NCBI RefSeq assembly: GCF_000003195.3
Contig: NC_012870.2
Span: 26,122,202-26,186,201, forward strand
From: Sorghum bicolor
Lineage: Eukaryota; Streptophyta; Magnoliopsida; Poales; Poaceae
Reading direction: 5' to 3'
DNA length: 64,000 nt
How positions within the stretch are numbered: position 1 is the first letter of the stretch; every line of letters begins with the position of its first letter. The translations under genes and the position numbers were made by a program. Below are positions 42,116 through 55,337 of the stretch, in pieces. A model generated the notes under the pieces. That model ran no database searches. It was not told where the DNA came from and worked only from the letters and a program-made list of their open reading frames with translations.

Positions 42116-45100
42116 TTAACACCGGTGGCATCTCCTGACAAAGTCCTTTGTATCTTCATACATCGTTGGCCAGAAAAAACCACTTTGCCAAATTTTAGCA
42201 TGTGTCTGAAATGCTCCATAGTGTCCTCCATATGGCGAGGCATGGCATCTTTCCATAATTTGAGTAGCCTCAGCCATAGGAACACACCTTCTCAAGAGTC
42301 CATCAGCGCAGACTCGGAAAAGATATGGCTCATCCCAAAGGTAGAAACGACTATCGTGAAGCAACTTCCTTTTGTTTGCACCAGGTGGGACATAGCCTTT
42401 TACTATAAAGTTAATGATGTCTGCGTACCATGGATCTGCATGTGTTATCTTAAGCAGGGTGTCATCCCTTAGGTAGTCATTTATGGGAAGCTCATCATGT
42501 GTTTCCTTATATTGAAGCCTAGATAAGTGGTCGGCTATAGAATTCTCTACTCCCTTCCTATCTCGGATTTCTATGTCAAAGTCTTGGAGTAGAAGAATCC
42601 ATCGAATTAGACGAGGCTTAGCATCTTTCTTAGTGAGGAGGTACTTGAGAGTAGCATGATCTGAATAGATGATTATCTTTGCCCCCACTAAGTAAGATCT
42701 AAACTTGTCTATAGCAAAGACAACAGCCAAAAGCTCTTTTTCAGTTGTAGTGTAATTGAGCTGTGGTCTAGACAAGGTTTTGCTAGCGTAGGATATGGCA
42801 TAATGCTTTCTATCCTTGGTTTGTCCTAAAACAGCACCAACCGCAAAATCGCTAGCATCACACATGATCTCAAAAGGAAGATTCCAATCAGGTGGTTGGA
42901 TAATCGGGGCTGAGATGAGTGCTTTCTTAAGAGTTTGAAAAGATTCATGACACTCATCACTAAAGATGAAAGGTGCGTCCTTAGCTAGGAGATTAGTTAG
43001 GGGTCTAGCAATTTGAGAGAAATTCTTGATAAAGCGTCTATAGAACCCTGCATGTGCCAAAAAGCTACGGATTCCTTTCACATTCGTGGGAGGTGGAAGT
43101 TTTTCAATAACTTCAATCTTTGCTTTGTCCACCTCTATACCACGTTCGGACACTTTATGTCCTAGCACTATTCCTTCCTGAACCATAAATTGACATTTCT
43201 CCCAGTTAAGGATTAAGTGCTTTTCTTCACATCGCTGCAAGACTCTATCTAAATTCTCCAAACAATGATCGAAGGTTTTGCCATAGACGGTAAAATCATC
43301 CATGAAAGCCTCCATGATCTTGTCAATCATGTCCGAGAAAATAGACATCATGCATCGTTCGAAAGAAGCTGGAGCATTACACAATCCGAACGACATTCGT
43401 CGGTATGCATAAGTTCCATACGGGCATGTAAAGGTAGTCTTTTCTTGGTCATCTGGATGGATTGGGATTTGGTGATATCCAGAATAACCATCAAGGAAAC
43501 AGAAGAAAGAGTGGTTTGCAAGCCGTTCCAACATTTCATCAATGAAGGGTAACGGAAAGTGATCTTTCATTGTAGCCTTGTTGAGTTTTCGATAGTCAAT
43601 ACACATACGCCACCCAGTGACAATTCGTTGAGGGATGAGTTCATTCTTCTCATTCCTAACGACCGTCATTCCTCCTTTCTTTGGCACTACTTGGACAGGG
43701 CTAACCCACTCACTATGTGGCACAGGATAAATAATCCCAGCATGATAGAGTTTGAGGACCTCTTTCTTAACAACCTCTCGCATAGCATTGTTAAGTCTCC
43801 GTTGTGGTTCCCTTGAAGGTGTAAAATTGGGATCAATAGGGATACGATGAGTGCAGAGAATAGGACTAATGCCTATGAGGTCTTCGAGAGAGTAGCCAAA
43901 TGCTGATCTATGCCTTTCAAGAACAATGACAAGTTGTTGTGTTTCATAATCGGAAAGCTTGTCACTGATAATTACTGGAGTTTTTGGGTTGTTGTGTAGA
44001 AAGACATATCCAAGGCCAGGAGGAAGAGGTTTTAACTCTATTGAAGGAGGTGAAGGTTGTTCATTTTTGTCTAGCTCAACGGGTTCTACCAACTCTTCTT
44101 CTTCTTGAACAGAGTGTTCATGATTAAAGAATGGTTGGGCCATCTCCTCTTGAGTCAGCATTAAGATCTCTTCAATAGGATCTGGTTCAAGTTTGGGTTC
44201 CACTATCGTGTTAATTGATCTAGCAAGAGGAACAACAATAGTGGAATTCCCAACCTTGAAGTCTAAATGACCTCGTTGTGGTTGTTCTTGTAGAAGTTTT
44301 ATGATTGGTCTGCCAATCAAGAGAGGAATCTCCGTTATGTCAAAAATGTGAAAATCTAGACATATTCCAGGGTCCTTGGTTCTAACAGGAACTGCCCTTA
44401 ATACCCCATGGATTTCTAGAATTAATCCAGATGGACTTTGTAAATGTTTTTGAGATGGGGTTATGGACTCGTTGGGATAAAGAGTGTCAGCTAACTCCTT
44501 GGAAATAACATTTATCCCAACATATGGATTGTAGTGGACCTTCCTAGGGGACCTTCTAATTTGGCACAGAAGAATGGTTGAAGGAGTGATGATTCGAGCT
44601 ACCTCAGGAGACAGCTCTGCTTCTGTTAGCCATTCATAACTCAGAATAGCCGAAAGGCTTTTGATGTGTTCTATGTCAACAGATTCTACTCTTAGAGTGG
44701 ATTGAGTGGTCCTTGCTAGAGGTCGTGTTTGGATAGGAAAATTCGAGGTGTTTCCATAATCTTCAAAAAGATCTTCCTCGAATTCAAAGGGATGCTCTAA
44801 AGGTGGTGGTTCATCATCCCTTTGTTGGTTTTGCATTCCCTTATCAGGAGGTTTCTCTACAACCAAATTAATGGATCGGTCAGGTGGAATTTCTAACTCG
44901 GTTGCAAGTTCCTCATCTTTTGGTTTAGGATCAGTCTCGACTTCTTTTTCTTCTTTAGGAAACTCATCATAAATGCCTATGTAAGGGGTATTTTCAAGAA
45001 TTCTCTCTAGGATAGCTCTCCCCTCATTTGTGAGTTTGTGTGTGAATGAGCCTCCTGAAGCAATGTCGAGGTGAAGAGCAGCTTCCGTGTTTAGACCACG

Positions 45101-45694
45101 ATAAAAGTGGTAGTACAGTACATGGTCAGGTAGGGAAAGGTTTGGACCAGAATTGGTAAGGCTTGTGAACCTAGCCCAAGCTGCTCCTAAAGTTTCCTTC
45201 TCTCTTTGTTTGAATGTAAGAATTTTGATTCTAAGGTCAGCGATTCGAAAGAGTGGGAAGAAAGCGAGACAAAAGTTGTCCCGAAGTTCGTCCCAATTTC
45301 CATTAACGCCTCCTACAGAATGAGCATACCACTTTTTTGCTCTTCCCAAAAGGGAGAATGGAAATAATTTCCATTTAAGGGTTTCTTGTGTCATGCCAGA
45401 AATAGATCGGCAAGAGCACAACTGCTCGAATTCTCTAAGGTGGGTGTATGGATCTTCATCTACTTGCCCAGAGAAGGGTTGCTCCTGAATCATGGCTATT
45501 AGATCAGGGCCGAGGTCGTAGCCATCTGTAAGAATTGGATGTAATGATGGTGGTGGCTCTAATAACTCGCCCTTTGGAGCAAAGAATTTATAAATAGGAG
45601 TGAAATCCATATGGTATGGTGAAAATGGTAAGGTGAGTGTGGTAAAAAGGGAAAAGAAAAAGGATACACAGACGACTTGGTTCGAAACTAGCAC
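42116..45694 (-). pseudogene. Element E gag, protease, RT and RNase H
   Basis: One uninterrupted frame; the likely start is the in-frame ATG at 45610 ([15 protein letters not shown]), with an earlier ATG at 45694. Gag (about residues 30-260) has [25 protein letters not shown] and [18 protein letters not shown] protease-like region near residues 380-500 has [13 protein letters not shown], but YVGINVIS where relatives have a D.GAS active site. RT follows with [53 protein letters not shown] and the catalytic [10 protein letters not shown]. RNase H has [18 protein letters not shown] and [19 protein letters not shown]. The FMDD box, PBS and gag style point to the Athila group. TAA at 42116-42118 ends it. 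Confidence 0.9.
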
Positions 45695-45699
45695 AGCTA

Positions 45700-45721
45700 C
45701 CGTTCCCCGGCAACGGCGCCA
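45700..45721 (-). promoter_or_regulatory. Primer binding site of element E
   Basis: The minus strand reads TGGCGCCGTTGCCGGGGAAC, starting seven bases inside the 5' LTR. This form is the one reported for Athila-group elements and usually assigned to tRNA-Asp. Confidence 0.85.
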
Positions 45722-45728
45722 GGAAGCT

Positions 45729-47014
45729 TGTTGGGTATTTCAAACACAAATAGAAAAATCCGCAAGTGCACGGATACCGATGTAGCCTTCACCCGGGAGT
45801 ATTCCAGAGTATCGATTTTCCACAGAGAACGTGAGTGTACTAATTAAGATCCAAGATCGCCCAAGGATAACTATATAATTATTTTTGGTGGGAAGAGAGG
45901 AAGTTTCCTGAAAGTTCTCTAGTTGATCTAAGAATCAAGAATTACTTCAAGATTATCTATTTCGGGACATCAGAGCACTAACCACAGAAAGAGATGAGAA
46001 GGGGGCTAGGAAGGTCTGACTACGGTCCTACAAACACCGATCCGAACATGGTGGAATACGTCGACCGTTAGGGCTGTCACTACCCTAGGGCTACCACAAC
46101 AATCCGTAGGATTGGGTGCAATTCCAAGTAAATTGCAAGACTAAACACCATGTCTAATCTATTAATTACTACTCTAATGTTGCAAAGATTAGAGCACTTG
46201 ATGCAAGCGGGAATCCAATAAATAACTTGAATGTAAATAAAAGTAATGAAAGAACTCAGGATTATGAATTGAAGAACCTAGAGAACGATGAAGAACGAAC
46301 CAGTTGCTGCAAAAGTACAATGTTGAGGAAGATCCGACAGACCCGGCTCCTCGATCCTCCTCCGCTCTCCTCTTCTCTCTCCCTATTTTCTAGATTACAT
46401 CTAGAACTAACTAGAACTAGAACTAGAGGAACTAGAACTAGAACTAGATGAACTAGAACTAGAACTAGATGAACTAGAGGTAGAACTAGAAGAACTAGAG
46501 GGATCCTCTCTACTTGGATGAAGAATTGAAACCCTAACTTTGATTCTGTAGAAGAGGTATGATCTCTATGGGCCAGGGGGCTTGATTATATAGTCTTTTC
46601 AGATGAATCTGGGCCGTCGGATCAAACCGACATTGATCGTGTGGTTTTCCTTGAAGTATTAGGTCGGTGGAGCATGATCCCCGAGCTTCGCCCTGATTGG
46701 TCCAGGGGGGAGGGCGGGCGCCCAGTGAGGGAGGGCGGGCGCCAAGTGCCCGGCCCCGTTACGTATCCCGTTCGCTCCCGAGGCTTCTGGACTCTTCTAG
46801 ATGGTAGATAATTGGGCGTCAAGTTAATATCCCGTCATTAACCCGACATGTGGGCCTCGTTTCCATATTTCCTGATAACCCCCTGCAGAAATAGACAAAC
46901 ACCAAAACTCGTGGAATTCTGTCAGATAAAACCCTAAGTCTAGGTGTTGGTTATATTTGGATCATTTTCCATGATTAGTTGATGGTTAAATGTGAGCATT
47001 AAGGACCGTCAACA
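45729..47014 (-). repeat. 5' LTR of element E
   Basis: 1286 bp, collinear with 38629-39902. It carries the same TATA, paired GC boxes (about 46709-46723 and 46730-46743) and hexamer minisatellite. GTGAT follows at 47015-47019. Confidence 0.92.
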
Positions 47015-48013
47015 GTGATATATAGAGAAGACTGCAACCGTAGTCTCGTTCTAACCTTGGTAAGGATGATCTACTGGTCTATCGGGGAGGCTCACAAAAT
47101 CTAGACACCACAGAGGATGTTCAACCCGCACCTATAAACCCTATCCGTCCTGCTAATGAGATATGGTCTGCAAAGGTAACTCGGAAATGTCACGTTCCTC
47201 GCTACTACCACGGTCCAGCTAGTCAGGGATTATCTATGAGTATCCTAGCCCAAACACCACGTCTACGCTAGAGGTGATTACTCTAAACTCTACGCGAAGA
47301 GATTAAAGTAAACTCATAAACCAAAGAACAAATAAAAAAGAACTTACTAGTATTTAGAAGTCGAATTACTGAAGAATCCTAGGAACAAGCTTCGTGTTAG
47401 GAGAACTTGATCCCGCAGGTACAACCTCGAAGTAGACACCGATAGGCCGGGCTTCCTCCGATCTACACCTCCACTCTATCTCTCTCAATCTAGTAGATCT
47501 AATCTACTCACATTAGATGCTAAGACCTAGGTCAATTTAGAGGAGAGGTTATCCTTCGAGGGCTCCTCTCAACTCTATGATGAACTTGTGTCTCCTCTAG
47601 GGGCCAGGGGGTCTGCTTATATAGTCCCCTCAGGTGAACATGGGCCGTCGGATCAAACCGACATTGATTTAACAGTTATCCTTGATCCTTCAGGTTGGTG
47701 GAGCATGATCCGTGAGATTGGACGTGATTGGGCACAACACCAGGGCGGGCGCCCTAGGGGGGAGGGCGGGCGCCCTGCCTCCAGGCCCGATCGCCTTCCC
47801 GTTCGTTCCCATGGCTTCTGGAGTCTTCTAGATGGTTGAAAATTGCGCGGTGCGTTAATATCCTTATTTCCTAATAACCCCCTGCAGAAATAGATAAACA
47901 ACAAAACTCGTGGAATTCTGTTAGATCAAACCCTAATTCTAGGTATTGTTTGTATATTGGTCCTTTCCCTTGTTTATTTAATAATTAAAATTGATACTTA
48001 AGAACCGTCAACA

Positions 48014-48026
48014 AATACCCCCATAC
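48014..48026 (-). promoter_or_regulatory. Polypurine tract of element D
   Basis: The minus-strand tatgggggtatt directly precedes the D 3' LTR. Confidence 0.65.
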
Positions 48027-49371
<1,345 letters not shown>

Positions 49372-50001
49372 TTAGCGGCGCTCTAACTCCCTGATCTTCT
49401 TATTGGCACTAGCAAGATCATGCCTAAGACCTAGTATCACGGTGTTGTGGTTAGAGAGCTGCCTAGTGATAGAGTTAACCGAGGACTGGAGGTCTATGAT
49501 TGCCCTGTCTAGCCTACAGACGTCCTCATCAATATCCACTATAGTCCTGCGACGCTTAGGAGGTGTCTCGAAAGCATTGAGAGCGTGCTTCGGGGCTGCC
49601 TTTGGAGAGATGAAACGGACTTTGGCTGCTCTAATCCCCTCAAAGTAAGGCCTCTCCTCCTCCGTAGTGTAGCAGATACTGCAGATCTCGACGCTCCGGT
49701 TGGTCTTGACTCCAACAACCCTCTCATTGGGTCTGGGTGGAAGGATCCTAGTGCCGGCTGGCACGTTGACGGTGGCCTCCTTCTTGGCTGATGGTCCCTT
49801 GAGAAGTAGGGGCTGCGGCGGTGCGGTGAGAACTGGTTGAGCATGGTAAGATTGGGCGGAGCTGCGCTGGCGTAATGGCATGGCTTCTAGCTATCGCTGT
49901 GTGTTGGCCAGGACGAGAGCGTGGGCGTTGGGGTCTTCCTTAGGCTTCATGTTGAGGTTGAAGGGGACAACTTCCCAATCGTCGTGGAACTCTTCGGCCA
50001 T
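49372..50001 (-). pseudogene. Element D env-position ORF (unrecognised protein)
   Basis: One frame from ATG at 50001 (MAEEFHDDWEVVPFNLNM) to TAG at 49372, 210 codons, with one internal TAG near 49893. Downstream of it lie GTRILPPRPNERVVG, a pair of cysteines (EICSICYTTEEE), a basic patch PPKRRRTIVDIDED resembling a nuclear localisation signal, and a C-terminal coiled coil (SSVNSITRQLSNHN, ASANKKIRELERR). No signal peptide or membrane segment is visible, so it is env-like by position only. It lies about 300 bp after the integrase stop once element F is removed, and has a TATA box 90 bp upstream. Confidence 0.6.
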
Positions 50002-50074
50002 TGGAGCAGCGAGAGACTAATCAAGCTCTAATTGAAGAAGGAGAGAAGGCTTGAATAGATTGGTGTTTGAAAAC

Positions 50075-50098
50075 TGACGTCAGGGGTCTGTTTATATA
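50075..50098 (-). promoter_or_regulatory. Putative internal promoter for the element D env-position ORF
   Basis: ttatata at 50092-50098 gives TATATAA on the minus strand, about 91 bp upstream of the ATG at 50001. The palindrome TGACGTCA (50075-50082), a bZIP-type ACGT element, lies just downstream in the presumed leader. This suggests the ORF is expressed from its own transcript. Confidence 0.5.
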
Positions 50099-50171
50099 GG
50101 GGTCAAAAAGTGCCTCTAGGGTTTGTTCGGGTTACTCCCGCCGCCGTGCGTGCGAAACTTTCCATCTGTAT

Positions 50172-51704
50172 TGAAAGGATCAAGATGCCCAAGAGGGGGG
50201 GTGAATTGGGCTTCTCTAAAAATTTAAGCAACCTATAAGCTCCAATTCAACCCCTTGTGCCTAGTGTGACTAGAGAGCTACCGGATAAAAGTTCTACAAC
50301 CTAGTTCCAATCCTATTCTAGCATGGCAATTCTAAGAATGTAAAAACACAAAGTAAATGCTAGAATGTAAAGGAGTAGTGGAAGAAAGTGCTCGGCGATG
50401 TTTTGCCGAGGTATCGGAGAGTCGCCACTCTCCACTAGTCCTCGTTGGAGCACCCGCGCAAGGGTCTTGCTCCCCCTTGGTCCGCGCAAGGACCATGTGC
50501 TCTCTACGGGCTGATTCTTCGACACTCCGTCGCGGTGAATCGCCCAAAACCGCTCACAACTTTGACACGAGCCACCCACAAGAACTCTGGACGGTCTTCA
50601 TGCCTCCAATCACCACCGAACCGTCTAGGTGATGGCGATCACCAAGAGTAACAAGCAAAGAACTCTCACTTGACCCAAACAAGGCTCTAGAGAGTGGTGG
50701 ATGCACACTTGACTATTGGAATTCACTAGAGAAGGATTCTCTCAAGAAATCACTCAAATCTCAATCCTCTCTAGGCTCTTGCTAGTCTCTTGCTCCACAA
50801 CAAATTTCTCTGATGTTCAAATGGGCAAGAGTACTCTCATGGACGAGGTGGAGGAGTATAAATACTCCCCAAAGAGTCCAAAGGTCAGCCAACTATTTTC
50901 CACTGAAAACGGGGTCACCGGACGCTGTTAATGTTGCACCGGACGCTCTGCACCGAGCGTCCGGTGACACACAACGGCTAACTGTACCTACGTCTGACAG
51001 GTCACCGGACGCTACCTCTTAGCGTCCGGTGGCACCGTCCGGTGCTCGGTGGAGTTTTACAAACTGCCTGAGTACGGGACCGGACGCTACCCGGTGTGTC
51101 CAGTGCTCAAGGGAAGTTTACAACCTCCCTGGGTGTGGGACCGGACACTACCCGGTGACTCCGGTGCCAGCGTCCGGTGCTTAACCTTAAGCACCGAAAC
51201 CCTCCAACGGCTATGGACCTCACCGGACGCACTCACAGAGCGTCCGGTGAATCTTCCGATGCCTACTTAGGCACCCTAACTTCATCGAAACGTGATCGTT
51301 CCAAAACGAAGTTTGTTCCTCTCGATCTAAGGACTATCTCTGAGCTGCCTAGTGCTAGGTTTACCAAGTGTGCACCACACCTAAACCTAAAGCCTTGCCT
51401 AAGTCAAGCTACTAGATCAAAGCCCCTCTTAATAGTACGGTCAAAGGAAAACAAAGTCCTAAACTACTCTAAGTGCCCTTCTTCACCATATGGCACTTAT
51501 ACCTAGTCTAGTCTTGACGATGTCCAACCATCCTTTGAAAACCGAAATGATTTCCACTATTAAGTAGGCATGTACGTCCCTGTTCATCGAGTACCTATTA
51601 CCATGACCTCACTAATGACTTTGCCTCTGCAAAACACACGTTAGTCATAGTAATCAACATTGTCATTAATCACCAAAATCACTAGGGGCCTAGATGCTCT
51701 TTCA
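50172..51704 (-). repeat. 3' LTR of element F
   Basis: 1533 bp. It contains gagtataaatactc (50854-50867), a palindromic TATA region, and about ten caccggacgc or gcgtccggtg motifs at 50920-51250. It lacks a 13-bp motif unit present in the other LTR. Confidence 0.93.
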
Positions 51705-51720
51705 ATCTCCCCCTTTTTGG
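51705..51720 (-). promoter_or_regulatory. Polypurine tract of element F
   Basis: The minus strand reads ccaaaaagggggagat directly before the 3' LTR. Near copies occur at 52138-52150 (aaagggggagag) and 55845-55855 (ataggggga), matching the multiple-PPT arrangement described for Sireviruses. Confidence 0.85.
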
Positions 51721-52168
51721 TGATTGATGACAATAACCTTGAGTATGAAAAGAAGTGAGGTTTTCAAATGACTTGGTTTGAATAAGCATGATACAATAAG
51801 AGCAAAGGGATTAGGCATGCTTATATCGACCAAGTCAACATCCTGCACCCAAATATGTGAGATGTGTACACAGGATATAAACACAAATGGCTCAAAGTAC
51901 ATTGGAGTAAAAACGCGGAAGCAAAGGTAATATGAGCCAAACACATGACATAAGGATATGCAAATAAACATAAGTCATGTCTCACAACCAGAGAGTATCT
52001 CACAAAAAAAATCTCACACAAGTGGAGTGCATAAAAGTAAACATGATGCATCATGGAGTAGCACACAAAAGAGTATATCAAAAGAATAAACGCCCTCTCT
52101 AGCTCTCTAGCTCACCCAAACTCTCATACTCACAACTCTCTCCCCCTTTGGCATCAAGCGCCAAAAAC
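51721..52168. other. Element F spacer between the extra ORF and 3' LTR
   Basis: Noncoding. Its only notable feature is the second polypurine tract at 52138-52150. Confidence 0.5.
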
Positions 52169-54754
52169 CTAAGAAGATGGAGGTGGAGGCGGAGCAGAAG
52201 AGTCCCTCGGCACGGCCTCAAAACAGGCTGCATCATCGGATCCATCGGCTGTCGAGTCGGAGGAGGTGGAGTGACCCTCTGAGGCTGCAAGAGCTGGCGA
52301 AGCAGTCTGGGTCTACTCTGGAGGCGCTAAAGCTGTCACAAGCTGTGCGGGCTGCTCAAGTCCTGCTGACGAGGCCGGCACGGACTCAGTCGCTGTAGCT
52401 GACGACTCTGGCACGGTAGAAGAAGGTGCTAGCTGCTCAGACGAAGCTACCGACGACGACAAGCGCTCTGTAGTGGTGACTGGGACCGTAAAGGCTGTAG
52501 GGGCCTGCACAGGTGGAGGCGTAGGGTCACCAGTCAGAGCACTATACGAGAAACTGATATGCTGGCCTGCTGATGAGTCCAACACTAGCTGAGACACTGT
52601 CGCTGACTGTGGAGTGAAACCAGAGTGGAGAGGCGTAAACTGCGGTACCTACTCAAAACTAGATAAGATAGCACCCTGAGAGACCTAGTGCTGTGGCGTT
52701 GAGAATGGCTGACTCTGAGCGGGAAGCTGAAGCGGTGGCTGGCTCTAACTCTGAGGTGCTGGAGTGGGAGGCCTAACAGACGAAGTGCCTGGGAGCTAGA
52801 TCTGGGGGAGCTGAATCCCTGAGGCGGCCATAAGAGCGGCCATCATCACTGTCTGCTGAGCCTGGAACGCAAGCTGCTGCTCCTAGAAGGTCAGAAGCTA
52901 TCTCTGAAGCTCGTCTTACCTAGCCTGCATGGCTGCATTGATGGCAGCCTGGTCCCTATCTCTCCTCGCTTGCTCCTCACCTGCCCGCCGCTGATCGGCT
53001 CTCATCCCCTCTAGTATAGCAAGCAGTGCAGGGTCCGTAGCACTCGAGGAACCTCCTGCCTCGTGGTCGTGCGTCCTCAGAGGAAGGTCTGGCATAGGAG
53101 GATGATAGTCATCGTCCGAGCTGTCCGAAGCAAAACCAAAATCCTCCTCAGCCTCTGCATCTGCAAATGCCCCAATAGCTATGTCCTGCTCCTCCTCGGT
53201 CTCTGGTACTACTCCTGAACTACGAGTGCCCCTAGGAGAAGGTGGGGGCACCAGGCCACGTGGTGCACTAGGAGGTGGTGGAGCTCGAAGGTCATAGTGT
53301 GCTCTCAGCATCTGCCTGGGGTCATAGTGGGGAAAGACCGTGTCTGAGTCTGACAGGTCTCTCTGCAGGTGAGCTAGAAGGGGTACTGACCTAGCACGAA
53401 GAATAAGCATGGTGATCCAATGTGCATACGGCAACTGACGCTGTCCCCTGAAGCTCTCTGAAACAGTGTCCTCGATGTCTGAGACTATCAGATCCCACAA
53501 GTCAAATGGAGTCTTCGAGATGAGGTGGGCTACCAACCACTGCTGTATCCTGCTGAAGCCATCCCTGTAGCCTGTCCTGGGGAGGAGTGTCTTCCTCAAC
53601 ATAAAGTCGAGGATCCTGGCTGGGCGTGTCAAATCTCCCACCGTCCTGCTAGAGCCCTCTCCAAACGGCTGACGGAAACAGGGAGCCACAAAGTCAACTG
53701 GTGGTATCTCACCACCGTGAGGACATTGAGGGGGCTCGAAGTTCCCGTAGCACAGCTCATGAATCCTGGTGGGGTAGGCTCTCAACCCAAGGACCTCTAT
53801 GGCACTCTGTGCTGTCACCCTATAGTCTGTGCCTGCCAGTGCGTAGTGGATATAGCTGTGATCCAGAGAAACCCACACTGAGGCATAGAACTCTCTGACC
53901 CACTGCTCACAGTAAGTACCAGGCAAAGCGAGCAACTCTGGGAGACCGTGGAGGTATGTGAAGTACTGCGTGATGTCTGCACCAACCACGTTTCCTAGAA
54001 TCTCAAGATCGACCACTCTATGCTCTCGGAACTGAGCCTATGAGTGAACTAGTGCCTCGTAGATGTCCTCCTGGACCACTGTGTAAAACCTGGGACTAGC
54101 TCTCGGATCCCTGGCAGGTGGAAACCAAGTGGGAAATGGAACGAACCGCAGGTGCTGGATCTCCCGAGCTGAAACCTGAGTATAGTCCCTGTGTATCCTC
54201 ACTAGTGCCTGACGAGGAGCTAGAGTGCCTATAGCTGGAGTAGTGCGAGCAGTGGAGGTAGACTGACCCTGCGTACCAGTCCGAGGAGTGGCCTGAGTAC
54301 GAGTGCGAGTCGACCTCCTAAGGGGCTGCTCCTGCTGATGTGCCTCTGCTAGACCCTCTACCTGGGCCTCTGTCTCTGTCTCTATGTCCGGGTCCTCCTG
54401 AGCTGGATCTCTAACCGTAATCCTGACACGCTGTCCTCCTAGCATGATGGTGCCAAGAGGTGATCCATGCATAGCCTCTGCCTCAAGAACGGCACGCCTC
54501 TGACGTGGCGTGAGATCGGCCCCAATCCTCAGGGCACCTGACCGTCCACCCCTCTCAGCTGCCTCTGCTGCTGCTGCAACTGCCTCTGCTATCTCTGCCT
54601 CTCTATCGCTAGCCTTCCTCTTCTTGGCGGCCAGCTTCTTTCCCTTGCCCTTCTCTGCTGCTGAAAGGCAACGGGGAGGATCACCTCCACCATCACCTCC
54701 TAGAGAGCCTCCTGAACCAGCTGCCGGACCACTGACGTTCTTGCAACAAGCCAT
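52169..54754 (-). pseudogene. Element F extra ORF after pol (env position; 'putative plant transposon protein'-like)
   Basis: A single 862-codon frame from ATG 54754 (MACCKNVSGPAAGSGG) to TAG 52169, broken by nine in-frame stops, eight of them TAG. The N-terminus has a strong basic signal (GKGKKLAAKKRKASDRE) and an Ala/Glu helix. The central part, about residues 245-470, is folded-looking, with HYALAGTDYRVTAQSAIEVL, RIQQWLVAHLISKTPFDLWD and LPYAHWITMLILRARSVP. It resembles the putative plant transposon protein domain (PF20167 type). The C-terminal third is Gln/Pro/Ser-rich low complexity. No membrane segment is seen. Function is unknown; the basic N-terminus suggests nuclear targeting. Confidence 0.6.
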
Positions 54755-55330
54755 CGCAAGAACAACTGTCTGAAATAACTGCCGACAACTAGCCAACTGC
54801 CACAAGAGATCAACGTGCTGCAAGAGATAGAAAAGATAGGGCATACATAAGCAAACATAATAGCTAGAGGTGAGAAAACCCTATAGATCGCAAGATTAGA
54901 TAAAGAACGGGCGCGAACTGCTTACGATCCGATGACGAGATGCGTTCCGGATGAAATATCGCGATTGGAATGCATCGGAGAATGCAAATTGACTCCTCAA
55001 GGTGCTGCACAGATGAGACGTAAAAGATCGAGATCAAAAACCTCAATCGAATCCTTACACATAAGATCAAACACCTTAAGGGCGAGGATCAAAAGACTCA
55101 CCCAAACCCTTGAATCCCCGTGAGATTGGATCTGCGCGAGAAGAGGAGGGAGAGGGTGAAGTCGGGGGCGGATCTGGCGTGAGGGAAAGGGCCGAGGTCG
55201 TCGGGGATCGAAGAAATCGACGGCGGCGGTGTCCCATGCGGCGAGTTAGGGCACGGGGCGGTCGGCTTCGCGAGGGAGAAAGGAGAAAACTGTCCGCGAG
55301 CAACCTCTGGGCGCGGGTTAAATGTGCCCT
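54755..55330 (-). promoter_or_regulatory. Putative leader with intron for the element F extra ORF
   Basis: On the minus strand a CT-rich, GC-rich leader (about 55330-55083) ends at cccttaag|gtgttt, and a tctcttgcag acceptor lies at about 54818, 64 bases before the ATG at 54754. This looks like a spliced 5' UTR. GCGTCCGGTG palindromes at 55338-55610 lie just upstream, where a promoter would be. Confidence 0.4.
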
Positions 55331-55337
55331 CCGCGGG

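Larger units (their letters stand above)
38629..47014 (-). mobile_element. Element E: Athila-like Ty3/Gypsy retrotransposon inserted in the D LTR
   Basis: 8,386 bp, TGTTGGGTATTTC...CCGTCAACA, with a perfect GTGAT duplication (38624-38628 and 47015-47019). LTRs are 1274 and 1286 bp. The minus strand order is 5' LTR, PBS, one gag-pol frame of about 1,500 codons with only two internal stops, about 1.2 kb of noncoding 3' region, PPT and 3' LTR. It has no env-position ORF. It is the least decayed coding element in the window. Confidence 0.93.
38440..48013 (-). repeat. 3' LTR of element D, split by element E
   Basis: The pieces 38440-38628 and 47020-48013 add to about 1.18 kb. The minus-strand TATA is ttatata at 47618-47624. 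Two gggcgggcgccct boxes (47743-47754 and 47761-47775) lie about 120-150 bp upstream of TATA on the minus strand. Confidence 0.85.

Noticed and set aside
49372..50001. True envelope glycoprotein in element D
   Set aside because: No signal peptide or hydrophobic membrane segment is present.
50357..51022. Frames of 70-90 codons repeated at 61.5-62.2 kb
   Set aside because: They lie in the paired LTRs of element F.
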